Source: Clostridia bacterium
GTDB lineage: Bacteria; Bacillota; Clostridia; UMGS1810
Assembly (NCBI GenBank): GCA_017621495.1
Contig: JAGATB010000006.1
Span: 1-41,213, forward strand
Length of the DNA stretch: 41,213 nucleotides
Direction: 5' to 3'
A model generated the notes under the pieces. It ran no database searches and was not told the DNA's origin. It saw only the letters and a list, made by a program, of their open reading frames with translations. The position numbers and the translations under genes were made by a program. Below, piece by piece: positions 28,901 to 37,600 of the stretch. How positions within the stretch are numbered: position 1 is the stretch's first letter; every line of letters begins with the position of its first letter.

Positions 28901-29491
28901 TTAACAACAGGAGATTAAATCTCCGCCCATACATTCACAGCAACAATCTGCGCAAATAAGCGAGTTGCATACATCGCATGTATTGCATCCGCCTGCCTGG
29001 GGATAGCCTTGAGTGTAGCTTTGTCCCATGTAGTTTGTACGGCGTGCATCCATGGCTGCTTTAGCAGAGGCGTATTCCTGATTGTACGGATCGGATGTGC
29101 ACGCACTTGTAAAGTGTTGATAAGCCATATCATACCAACCCTTTTTTTGCATGATAATTCCCATAAGATAATGCCACTCTGCATTACGCACTGCCATGGC
29201 ATTTAGCGCATTTTGTGCTTCGTTTAATCTATTCTGATTAATCAATGCACGTACTTGATTAAAATTGGCATACTTTGCTTGCTGGTTTGAGCTTGAGTAG
29301 GATGAACGGTTTTTGCTCAGTTCATTATACGCCCAGTTAATATCCTGCATTTTTTCTGCGGCTAAATCCGCAAGAGGATTGTTAATAAATTTATCGGGAT
29401 GATATTTTTTAGCAAGTTCCTTGTATGCTTCTTTAATCTGTTCTTCTGTAGCATTATGAGAAACTCCGAGAATTTCATAAGGATTTTTCAT
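28901..29491 (-). CDS. J-domain protein with TPR-like middle and cysteine-rich tail
   Basis: This 196-residue co-chaperone-like protein has a clean J domain at residues 1-61 with the HPD triad at 31-33, which stimulates DnaK-type Hsp70 proteins. The middle (about 74-150) looks like helical TPR-type repeats ([16 protein letters not shown]). The last 28 residues contain ten cysteines (C169, C172, C175, C180, C183, C184, C185, C187, C195, C196), with a possible metal- or cluster-binding role. It lacks the G/F and zinc-finger parts of true DnaJ. It overlaps the DUF5685 gene by 17 bases and is surely co-translated with it. Confidence 0.85.
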   Translation of the reverse strand: MKNPYEILGVSHNATEEQIKEAYKELAKKYHPDKFINNPLADLAAEKMQDINWAYNELSKNRSSYSSSNQQAKYANFNQVRALINQNRLNEAQNALNAMAVRNAEWHYLMGIIMQKKGWYDMAYQHFTSACTSDPYNQEYASAKAAMDARRTNYMGQSYTQGYPQAGGCNTCDVCNSLICADCCCECMGGDLISCC

Positions 29492-30320
29492 TGTTATTTT
29501 TCCTTTCGTTTATAATTGAGTCGCATTTTGCCCTGATACCAAGGTAGATTATATTATCCAGAACAGGTTTGTTCTTTTTGATATCAAGATTTTCATATTC
29601 TTGGGCAAGCTCGGCAAGTGTATAATATAAATTGTCTGTAAGAGCTTTCTTTAATTCTGCTGTGAGGCATCCTTTATATGAATACTGAAGTACGGCAGGA
29701 TTGTAATTCCCTTTTATGAAGTCCTCCTGCATATCATCATATGCATCCATAATATATATAAGTCTGCCCAGTATATATCCAAACCTTGCCATAGAAGGTT
29801 CTGCCTTTTCAAAAATAACCTGCATTATCATTGCAAATTCATGAGCTGCTTTGTCTGTAATATCACATTTCATTTCTTCAATAAAGGTAAGCCTTGTGAG
29901 AGATACAGAAATACTTGCATACAGCTCGGGGTATTTATTCTTAACAAGCACTGCACGCCTGATAAAAGGAAGTATGGCAATACGTGCCTTTAATGAATGA
30001 TTATCACAAATATCGTCTTTAAGTTTGAAATATGCCAGCAGTACATTCATATCGGCGGCAAATTCAAGACCCGATGCTGTGTTAATAATCTTTCTCTTAC
30101 CGAGCTTTTTTATACAGCCGGACACACAAAAATCATGCGGTGCTTCAGCTAATGCATCTGTAATCAAAGCGAGAAACGTAAAGTCATAATTCAGGCTAAG
30201 TCTCACCAATTGGTTATGTTTCTTGCCAAGCACCTTGCACAATCCGCAATAATATGCACGATATGTATTATAATCTTTAATTTTGAGTTCATCTTTAAAA
30301 ATATTCACATAGCCGAACAC
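29475..30320 (-). CDS. DUF5685 family protein, all-helical, with cysteine and aspartate motifs
   Basis: A 281-residue protein of unknown function that I place in DUF5685 from memory of its start ([16 protein letters not shown]). Cysteine pairs C25-x2-C28 (YYCGLC) and C65-x3-C69 lie in the first quarter. Two aspartate clusters, DDICD at 102-106 and DAYDD at 192-196 followed by ED, sit in predicted helices; their spacing and the following GNYNP recall the two metal-binding motifs of squalene/phytoene-synthase-like enzymes, but this is inference. The start is GTG at 30320 with GAGG 8 bases upstream. It is first in a three-gene operon with a good promoter. Confidence 0.75.
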   Translation of the reverse strand: MFGYVNIFKDELKIKDYNTYRAYYCGLCKVLGKKHNQLVRLSLNYDFTFLALITDALAEAPHDFCVSGCIKKLGKRKIINTASGLEFAADMNVLLAYFKLKDDICDNHSLKARIAILPFIRRAVLVKNKYPELYASISVSLTRLTFIEEMKCDITDKAAHEFAMIMQVIFEKAEPSMARFGYILGRLIYIMDAYDDMQEDFIKGNYNPAVLQYSYKGCLTAELKKALTDNLYYTLAELAQEYENLDIKKNKPVLDNIIYLGIRAKCDSIINERKNNNEKSL

Positions 30321-30343
30321 TATCCAAACCTCATTTAAACTAT

Positions 30344-30372
30344 ATTGTATATATTTTAATACATTTTGTCAA
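30344..30372 (-). promoter_or_regulatory. Promoter of the DUF5685/J-domain/membrane protein operon
   Basis: The minus strand reads a perfect TTGACA (30372-30367), a 17-base spacer and TACAAT (30349-30344). Transcription would begin about 17 bases before the GTG start, so the leader is very short. This is the closest match to the sigma-A consensus that I found in the window, together with the tyrS promoter. Confidence 0.75.
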
Positions 30373-30423
30373 TGTTTGCAACCAAAATTTAACTTATTAA
30401 CAATTTATTAGCAATTAATATCC

Positions 30424-30465
30424 GTAAAAAGTCATAACAATGTGCAAACAGTCATGACTTTTTAC
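30424..30465 (-). terminator. Hairpin terminator after the flavin reductase-rubredoxin gene
   Basis: A perfect 12-bp inverted repeat, GTAAAAAGTCAT (30424-30435) with its complement at 30454-30465, lies 15 bases after the stop. The T run lies in the 3' arm (GACTTTTTAC), so it may work as a terminator on the minus strand. Confidence 0.6.
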
Positions 30466-30479
30466 AGCAAATGTATAAT

Positions 30480-31085
30480 TTATTCTATCTTTGAAAAATC
30501 AGATATGCCGTGCTTGCATATAGGACACACAAAGTCCTCCGGAATATCCTCGCCTTCATAGATATATCCGCAAATATCACATCTGTAGCCTTTCTTTTCA
30601 GTGTTTTGGGGCTGTGGCTTGGTGTGCTTATGATAATAGTCATAAGTGATTGTAGGATCGTCTGAGAAAACATATTCACCTGTAAGCTCCGCTATAAACA
30701 GTGTATGTGTACCAAGGTCAAGCTCATGAGTAACCTTACAGCTCATATAAGCATTGGCATACTTGGGAACTACATATATGTTGTTTTCGCTCTTGAAAAG
30801 GCTGTCGGTCTTTTCAAATTTATTTTTATCTCTGCCGCTGTAAAATCCGAAATGCTCAAACACATAGAAGGGTGTCTCCTCTTTGAGTACAGACAAATTG
30901 AATATCCTTGATTTTTTTATCATCTCACATGTTAAACTGTTGTTATTTACGGAAATCATTATCTTGTCAGGGCTCAAAGCTACCTGGCTTACGGAATTAA
31001 TAATACAACCGTTATCCCTGCCGTCGTGAGATGAGGTCAAAATATACAGACCGTATCCTATTTTTGTGATTGCGTTAGTATTCAT
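30480..31085 (-). CDS. Flavin reductase-like protein fused to rubredoxin (high-molecular-weight rubredoxin)
   Basis: A 201-residue two-domain redox protein. Residues 1 to about 150 form an FMN-binding split barrel of the flavin reductase family (NSVSQVALSPDKIMISVN, LGTHTLFIAEL). The C-terminal 40 residues are a rubredoxin: two iron-binding pairs, CDICGYIYEG and CPICKHG. Proteins of this type (Hrb in Moorella) pass electrons from NAD(P)H to oxygen- or NO-reducing flavodiiron proteins in anaerobes; that partner is not in this window. ATG 31085 has GGGAGG 7 bases upstream; the gene follows uvrC directly. Confidence 0.9.
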   Translation of the reverse strand: MNTNAITKIGYGLYILTSSHDGRDNGCIINSVSQVALSPDKIMISVNNNSLTCEMIKKSRIFNLSVLKEETPFYVFEHFGFYSGRDKNKFEKTDSLFKSENNIYVVPKYANAYMSCKVTHELDLGTHTLFIAELTGEYVFSDDPTITYDYYHKHTKPQPQNTEKKGYRCDICGYIYEGEDIPEDFVCPICKHGISDFSKIE

Positions 31086-31106
31086 AAATAAACCTCCCGT
31101 TAACAA

Positions 31107-32981
31107 TTAGTTTTGACGTTGATTTTTAAAGTATTCATAAACATTGTTTGCTGTAGCTGAATCTATACCCTTTACAGCTTTAAGCTCATCTATGGTTGCG
31201 TTTTTAATTTTTTGCATTGACTTAAATGAAGAAAGGAGAATTTTTTTGCGTTTCGCTCCTACTCCGCTGATTAAATCAAGTTCACTGTATGCTGTTTTTT
31301 TCTGTTCGGATTTTCTGAGATATCCGATAGCTCTTCTGTGCATCTCATCCTGTATATTCGTAAGCAGCATGAAAGAATCACTTTTGGGGTCTACGGGGAC
31401 TTCACCGTTTTGCCCTATGATACCACGTGTACGATGGCTGTCATCTTTTACGATACCGTACAGAGGTATGTTTATATCAAAGCTTTTAAGAACTTCTGCT
31501 GCAACGTTGCGATGACCTTCTCCGCCGTCTATGAATATCACATCAGGCAGTGGCAGAAAGGATGCTTCATCCGGTGTAATATTTAACCTTTTAATTTCTT
31601 CCTGTTCATTTAAAGCTCGTTGAAGTCTGCGTGTGAGAACCTCTCTCATGGAGGAGTAATCATCCTGAGTGGTTACGTTTTTAATTCTGAAATTCTTGTA
31701 CTTTTTATTATAGGGTTTACCATCCTTGTATACAACCATAGAGCCTACTGAAGTATTATCACCTAAATTGGAAATATCGTAAGCTTCTATAAGCATGGGA
31801 GGATTATCAAGACCGAGAAGAATCTGCAGCTGACTCAATGCTGAATTTTTAAATCCGATATCCCTCAGCGTTTTAAGCTCTTTTTCTGAATGTTCTTTTT
31901 TGGCATTTGCTTTAATCATACGCATCAGCTTCACGTTATCACCAATTTTGGGAACTTTGATTTTAACTCTGCGCAAAGCTTTGTCGGATATCCACTCCTC
32001 AAGAACGTCTGCGTCATCAATCTCCTGTTCCAGAAGAATTGTACCCGGAATAAAAGATGAATGCTCATAGTATTGACGCAAAAATTCCGATAAAATCTCT
32101 TTAATCTCTACTCCATCTGTATCATTTATAAAGTAATGCTCCCTGCCAATCATCTTTCCGGAACGAATGAAGAAAAGCTGTATACATGCGTTGTTATTGT
32201 TATTATATACTGCAATTGCGTCTGTGTCATTGCCCTTCGGGTTGACTATTTTTTGCTTTTCGCCAAGAACCTCAATCGCCTTCAGACGGTCTCTGCATAG
32301 CGCCGCTCTTTCAAAATCAAAAGCTGCACTCGCCTCATGCATTTGTCTTGTAAGGTCAGATATAGCTTCCTTGGTATTGCCGTTTATAAAGTCAATAGCC
32401 TTGTCGATTAGCTTCCTGTACTCGGCGGAGGTGACAGCATGATTACATACACCCCTGCATTTGCCTAACTGATAATACAGGCATGCCCTCTTGGGTTCAA
32501 ATTCCTCCGGAAATTCGGTAGTGCATGAACGCAGAGAATAAATCTCCTTAACAAGAGAAATAAGCTGTTTTAAATCAAAGGAGCTTTGATAAGGTCCGAA
32601 GTACAGAGCCCCATCTCTAAGTATTCGCCTGGTCAAAAACACCCTCGGATACGCCTCGTTTACAGTAACTTTAAGGAAAGGATATGTCTTGTCATCCTTT
32701 AAGAGTATATTGTATTTGGGCATATTCTCCTTGATAAGGTTATTCTCAAGCACGAGGGCTTCGAGCTCGGAATCTGTAATTATATACTCAAAAATATCCA
32801 CATTGGCAACCATAGAAGCAACCTTAGGCGGATGATTGTGAGATTTGAAGTAAGAACGAACTCTGTTCTTTAAATTTTTCGCCTTACCAACATATATAAT
32901 CTGCCCTTCTGAATTACGCATTATATATACGCCGCTTTTGTCCGGCAGTGTTTTTAGTTTTTCGTTGATTTCATTATTCAT
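31107..32981 (-). CDS. uvrC: Excinuclease ABC subunit C
   Basis: UvrC makes both cuts during nucleotide excision repair. The N-terminal GIY-YIG nuclease shows SGVYIMRN and IIYVGKAKNLKNRVRSYF; a four-cysteine stretch follows (CLYYQLGKCRGVC), then a UVR domain that binds UvrB, an RNase H-like nuclease (DISNLGDNTSVGSMVV, VIFIDGGEGH) and a helix-hairpin-helix pair at the C-terminus. About 624 residues from ATG 32981, preceded by GGGTGA. Earlier starts at 32993 and 33014 are possible but lack a placed ribosome binding site. Confidence 0.95.
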   Translation of the reverse strand: MNNEINEKLKTLPDKSGVYIMRNSEGQIIYVGKAKNLKNRVRSYFKSHNHPPKVASMVANVDIFEYIITDSELEALVLENNLIKENMPKYNILLKDDKTYPFLKVTVNEAYPRVFLTRRILRDGALYFGPYQSSFDLKQLISLVKEIYSLRSCTTEFPEEFEPKRACLYYQLGKCRGVCNHAVTSAEYRKLIDKAIDFINGNTKEAISDLTRQMHEASAAFDFERAALCRDRLKAIEVLGEKQKIVNPKGNDTDAIAVYNNNNNACIQLFFIRSGKMIGREHYFINDTDGVEIKEILSEFLRQYYEHSSFIPGTILLEQEIDDADVLEEWISDKALRRVKIKVPKIGDNVKLMRMIKANAKKEHSEKELKTLRDIGFKNSALSQLQILLGLDNPPMLIEAYDISNLGDNTSVGSMVVYKDGKPYNKKYKNFRIKNVTTQDDYSSMREVLTRRLQRALNEQEEIKRLNITPDEASFLPLPDVIFIDGGEGHRNVAAEVLKSFDINIPLYGIVKDDSHRTRGIIGQNGEVPVDPKSDSFMLLTNIQDEMHRRAIGYLRKSEQKKTAYSELDLISGVGAKRKKILLSSFKSMQKIKNATIDELKAVKGIDSATANNVYEYFKNQRQN

Positions 32982-33007
32982 GTAATCACCCATTATATAA
33001 ATAATAA

Positions 33008-33028
33008 CCTCCACAAAATATGCGGAGG
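33008..33028 (-). terminator. Hairpin after ptsH
   Basis: An 8-bp stem (33008-33015 with 33021-33028; CCTCC/GGAGG ends, one G-U pair) with a 5-base loop lies 13 bases past the ptsH stop and is followed on the minus strand by the T-rich TTATTATTTATA. It probably ends or weakens transcription before uvrC. Confidence 0.6.
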
Positions 33029-33041
33029 CTATGTACTTAAG

Positions 33042-33311
33042 TTATTCAATATCTGCAAAATTCGACATAATAAGTGCTTCAAGCTCGTCAAGGGCCTCAT
33101 TCTCATCGGGACCGTCTGCTGTAAGTAAAACTGCAGTACCTCTGGTAATACCAAGCGAAAGTACACCCAGAAGGCTCTTTGCATTCACCTTGCGTTCATC
33201 TCTGGCAATAGTAATAAGTGATTTGAATTCATTTGCTTTTTGTATAAAGAATGTTGCAGGACGTGCATGCAAACCGACTTCGTTTTGAACAATAATTTCT
33301 CTACTAATCAT
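33042..33311 (-). CDS. ptsH: Phosphocarrier protein HPr
   Basis: HPr carries phosphate from enzyme I to the sugar-specific parts of the phosphotransferase system. Both regulatory sites are present: H15 in VGLHARPA (phosphorylated by enzyme I) and S46 in NAKSLLGVLSLG (phosphorylated by HPr kinase). This marks it as true HPr and not the Crh paralogue, which lacks the histidine. Length 89 is standard. It is alone, not next to ptsI, and has its own promoter; isolated ptsH genes are common in Clostridia. Confidence 0.93.
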   Translation of the reverse strand: MISREIIVQNEVGLHARPATFFIQKANEFKSLITIARDERKVNAKSLLGVLSLGITRGTAVLLTADGPDENEALDELEALIMSNFADIE

Positions 33312-33349
33312 ATTTCTCGCTCCTATACGAATGTAAATAATATATAATT

Positions 33350-33378
33350 ATAATAACAAAAAATTCGTCCAAAGTCAA
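33350..33378 (-). promoter_or_regulatory. Promoter of ptsH
   Basis: The minus strand reads TTGACT (33378-33373), a 17-base spacer and TATTAT (33355-33350). The leader to ATG 33311 is about 32 bases and contains AGGAGC. Confidence 0.65.
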
Positions 33379-33457
33379 TAATTATTAAAAAAATTCTTGT
33401 TTCTGTGACAAATTACAATACTTTGACGCAAACTCGACCTCATATTATGCAATTTAA

Positions 33458-34405
33458 TTAATCAATTCTGTTCCTTTTCACACCGGAAATAAATGCTTCA
33501 AGGTTTTGGAGCATTTCATCGAAACAACGTTTTCTGGCTTCAACGGTACCCCAAGCCATATGCGGTGTAAGGCAGACATTATCGTAATCCTTGATGGCAT
33601 AATACGGGCTGTCGATACCAAAGGGTTCCGCTGAATACACATCTGTGCCTATAGCTGCAATTCTACCCTGCATCAGAGCCTCGCAAAGAGCATGTTCGTC
33701 TACGACTGCACCTCTTGCCGTATTGACAAGCACAGCATTTGGTTTCATCATGGATATACGTTCTTTATTGATTATATGATAAGTATCCTCACAAAGAGGT
33801 ATGTGAACCGTGATTACATCAGATATTTTCACCAGGGTATCAATATCCGTACACTCTACACCTGCAACGGGTGTTCTTTTAAATGCCACTACATTACATC
33901 CCAGTGCTTTGGCGATTTCTCCCACTCTTTGACCTATGGCACCATAGCCGACTATACCCCATGTCTTGCCATAGAGTTCATGGTACAGGGGTTTGAGGAT
34001 ATTTGCAGTACCACCCTGTGTATATGTGCCGTCAGCGGTAAATCGGGTATATTCACTAAGGTGGTTTACCAAGCTTAGAACCATAGACACTGTAACCTGA
34101 GCAACACTGTATACGGAATATCCGGGAACATTGCATACAGCGATACCTCTGCTCCTGCAATAATCCACATCTATATTGTCATATCCGGTAGCGGATTCAC
34201 ATATCAGCTTAAGGTTTGAGGCGTTTTTAAGATTGCGCTCACCGAGCTTCACTTTATTAACAAAGACCACGTCAGCATCCGAGATATGTGCTTCTGATTC
34301 AGCGGCACTTGTGGAATCATACGAAACAACGGTACCAAATCTGTTTGCATCGGATATATCTAAATCTTCACCAAGGGTGAGTCTGTCCAAAATTACAATT
34401 TTCAA
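33458..34405 (-). CDS. D-2-hydroxyacid dehydrogenase, glycerate dehydrogenase/hydroxypyruvate reductase type
   Basis: An NAD(P)-dependent oxidoreductase of 315 residues that probably interconverts a 2-oxoacid and a D-2-hydroxyacid. The Rossmann motif is GIVGYGAIGQR; catalytic residues fall in NTARGAVVDE (Arg), SAEPF (Glu) and LTPHMAWGT (His). The PHxAW form is typical of the hydroxypyruvate reductase group (hprA-like), but the substrate is not certain. I chose TTG 34405: GGAGG (34418-34414) lies 8 bases upstream and the product starts MKIVILDRL. A start at 34468 would coincide with the promoter. No clear terminator follows. Confidence 0.85.
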   Translation of the reverse strand: MKIVILDRLTLGEDLDISDANRFGTVVSYDSTSAAESEAHISDADVVFVNKVKLGERNLKNASNLKLICESATGYDNIDVDYCRSRGIAVCNVPGYSVYSVAQVTVSMVLSLVNHLSEYTRFTADGTYTQGGTANILKPLYHELYGKTWGIVGYGAIGQRVGEIAKALGCNVVAFKRTPVAGVECTDIDTLVKISDVITVHIPLCEDTYHIINKERISMMKPNAVLVNTARGAVVDEHALCEALMQGRIAAIGTDVYSAEPFGIDSPYYAIKDYDNVCLTPHMAWGTVEARKRCFDEMLQNLEAFISGVKRNRID

Positions 34406-34439
34406 TTTCAATTCCTCCGGAAATAATATTGTAATTAAA

Positions 34440-34468
34440 ATAATAATGCAAGATGGTTTAAAAGTCAA
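34440..34468 (-). promoter_or_regulatory. Promoter of the D-2-hydroxyacid dehydrogenase gene
   Basis: The minus strand reads TTGACT (34468-34463), a 17-base spacer and TATTAT (34445-34440), the same two hexamers and spacing as the ptsH promoter 1.1 kb away. It lies about 35 bases before the chosen TTG start. Confidence 0.65.
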
Positions 34469-34551
34469 TAAAATTTATAAAAATTTCAATCATATTACAA
34501 ATTTGTTACAATTATACAAATATATGAAATATTTTTCTTCTATTATTAATA

Positions 34552-34580
34552 TTTACAAAATCTGATAAAAGGTGCATAAT
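34552..34580 (+). promoter_or_regulatory. Candidate promoter of the secreted-protein/RHS pair
   Basis: The plus strand reads TTTACA (34552-34557), a 17-base spacer and CATAAT (34575-34580), leaving a leader of about 50 bases before ATG 34637. The region 34469-34636 between the divergent genes is very AT-rich, and other weak hexamers occur in it. Confidence 0.45.
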
Positions 34581-34636
34581 ATACATAACCGATGACAACA
34601 AACGACATTGGTAAATACTTTATAGGAGGCAATGAA

Positions 34637-37600
34637 ATGACATCATGTAACAACGAAGGAAGGACCTGCAAGCTGCTTAAATCGGTCATGGGCATAACTA
34701 TGTCTGCAGCAATTTTAGCAACAAATTTAACATGTGCTATGGCACAAGGAAACGAATATCCGTATTCTTCAGACTTTCCAAACGGAATTGAAGATGCGGA
34801 TATTTCTGTTTTCACGGAAAGTGAAATTGAGTATCCACTCAATATGAGCTTTGAAACAAACGAAGAAATTGAATTTGTGAAAGCAAATTCACAGGAGAAG
34901 CAGATATCACTCAGTGAGGATGCATACGAGGGCAGATTTGCACTTGATGTAAAGCCGTCGAGCAATGAGAAGCTCTTGGTTAAAAAGACCGGAGACTTCA
35001 CTGTGGGTGAAACAATGGTATCTCCTGCTGTGTACAGCTTAAGAACAACAAGTGCAGACGGAATAAGCGTAAGTGTTGATGACAAGCAACTAACAGTGAG
35101 TGGCGTGGCAGATGTTAATAAAGAAGTGAGCATTATTTTGTTTGATGAAAACAGCAGTATAGCATATGTTGACCAAATAAATTCAGGTGCCGAGGGTATA
35201 TTTGAATTTAATTTCATGGTTGGTGACTACGGCACGTATACAATGAAACTTGGTAATGTTGGCTCGTCTGCTATAGAACAAACAATAGTGGTTGACGACA
35301 ATACAGCTGACGATACAATAACAGATACTACAATTAAGGTGCCGGCAACAGTTGATACAAAGACAAATATAGTACGACTATTGATTAAGCCTAAGTATAA
35401 GGCAGAGAGTATATCATTCTATGTAACTGCAGTATGTGGTGGTAAAGAAAAACAGCTTAAAATACTTGGCGATAAAGATAATGACGGAGTATTTAAGGTA
35501 CCGGATGACCTTGCACTGGGCAAATGGCAGCAGATTACTCTTGATTTGCTTAAATTGGAGGAAGTGCCGGACTCCACTGTGGTAAAGGATTTCTATATTT
35601 CCGCAAATGAAGGTTCGGAATGGGTGATCGATTCTGTGGAATCGGAATATAGGGAGATTAATGCTAATGAGGTGGATTTGGAGCAGTTTGCGAAAGAGAA
35701 TGTATCATATAATGCAGATGATGGACTAAGTTTTAGCATTAATTCCAAAAGTGAAACAGTAGAATATTCAGCTAACCCAATAATACTAACAGGTGATATG
35801 GAACTCAACAAAAAAATCAATGGAATTAAAGTTAATAATGCATATAAAAAATCCAACGACAATGAAGCCGTGTATGTTGACACAAATATTTCTCAAAAAA
35901 TTTCTATAGACGGAATGAAAAATCCAATCATAAGTAATGACGGAAATAAGGTTTTTTATAACAATACAAATGATAATGAATACATCTACTGCTATGATAC
36001 TCAAACAGAAGTATCTACGAAAATTATGGAAGTATCAAAGAGTGTTTATCAAACAACAAATAATGGTGATATGATTAGAATCAGCGGTGCAGTATATGAT
36101 TTGAAAACTAATACAGAAATTCTGTTAAGTGACGCTAGAACTTACGAACTTTCACCGCATGGTGACATTTATGCACTTGTTGGCTCAAAAAATTGTGAAG
36201 TGTACAAATATGTTGATAATACTTTTAAAAAAGTATACTCTTACTATGTAAGTGATTCATATTCCTATACCACTATCACATGCAATAAATACAATGATTT
36301 ATTTATAATAAAAAAAGACGGCAATACGCTTGTCTTAATGAAAAATACAGCTGAAGGATGTGTGCTAATCAAAGAAATAGAATTACCTTCTGACGATTTC
36401 AAAAGAACTTTAAATCTTATTTTTAAATTTTCAGCTGATGGAACGCAACTATTTATTAACGACGATACAATAGGCGATAAGCTATATTATAGCATCTATG
36501 ATATTTCATCCGGAAGCATTATTTCATCAAGTGACTGTGATGGAATGTTACGTGTTTTGTCAGATGGAAGAATTATTTTTGATGAATATATACTTGATTT
36601 AATTTCGGGTGAGAAAGAATACCATAATTATAACCTCCCCTCAGTTTACGCATACTCTCAAGAACGCAATCAAATAATTTGCGTTGAAGGCACAACCATT
36701 ACTACCATCGACCTCAACATGAACACCGAGCACAACAAATATCTCCTATCCTTTGACGGCAAAAAGACATGGTATGCTTATGACGGCGGCAGATGGGTTG
36801 TGGCATCGGTGAGTGCAGAGCCTACATTGGCGGAAATGAAAAAGAGCGGCATGACAAAGGAAGAAATTAATGCCATACCGGAGGAAGCGTATGCTAAGTT
36901 ATACGAAAATGGTAATGAAATATATACACTTAACTTTGCTATAGGAATGTTTGGAACTACGGAATACATAACTCCTGTGGTTAAGTCTATTACAGTAAAC
37001 ACAATAGCTAATCAACCGGTGGATTCTATATACTCTTCAAAGCTGTTCACATTCAATAAAGCTGAGTACAACAAGGTGAGCGGAGTATTCCCTGTTGAGG
37101 ACTTCCCGAAAGTTTCCGAGTGCTATTATTTACTGTACTTAGGCAATGACTGGCTATACACATACAAGGACGGTGCGGTAAAGAAGCTTGACACATCTGT
37201 AGACAAGCTGATGGAGGATGTAAATACAAGCTGGATTGACATAAAGCAGGCAGGATTGAATGCAAGTGAGCTTAGAAGCATACCGGAGAGTGTGCTTACG
37301 GAGTTGTTTGTAAATGAAAAGTTTGCGAATGAAAAATTCGGTGTGATAGCGGTATCTAAAATTAAGGATGATTCTACCATGGACTATGGTGTAGAGATTA
37401 AGTTGAGTGCAGAAACAAAATACATTGCCGAAGATGGCTATGTGCTTGAAATATCCTTAAACGGTGCAGAAAAGGTGGTATACACCCCTGCCGACATAAC
37501 CAAAGCACAGATAGATGACTTTTTGGCATGGCTTGATGAAAGACAAAACGGCGGCGGAAATATATTCTACAGAATGCAGACGGAGAATAATCAGAACTTC

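Noticed and set aside
33008..33028. Third case of a hairpin covering a ribosome binding site, before uvrC
   Set aside because: The GGAGG in this stem is more than 25 bases from the favoured uvrC start, so it is better read as the ptsH terminator.
34546..34636. Coding start of the secreted protein at ATG 34592
   Set aside because: It lacks a ribosome binding site, and the added 15 residues precede the signal peptide; ATG 34637 has AGGAGG at ideal spacing.
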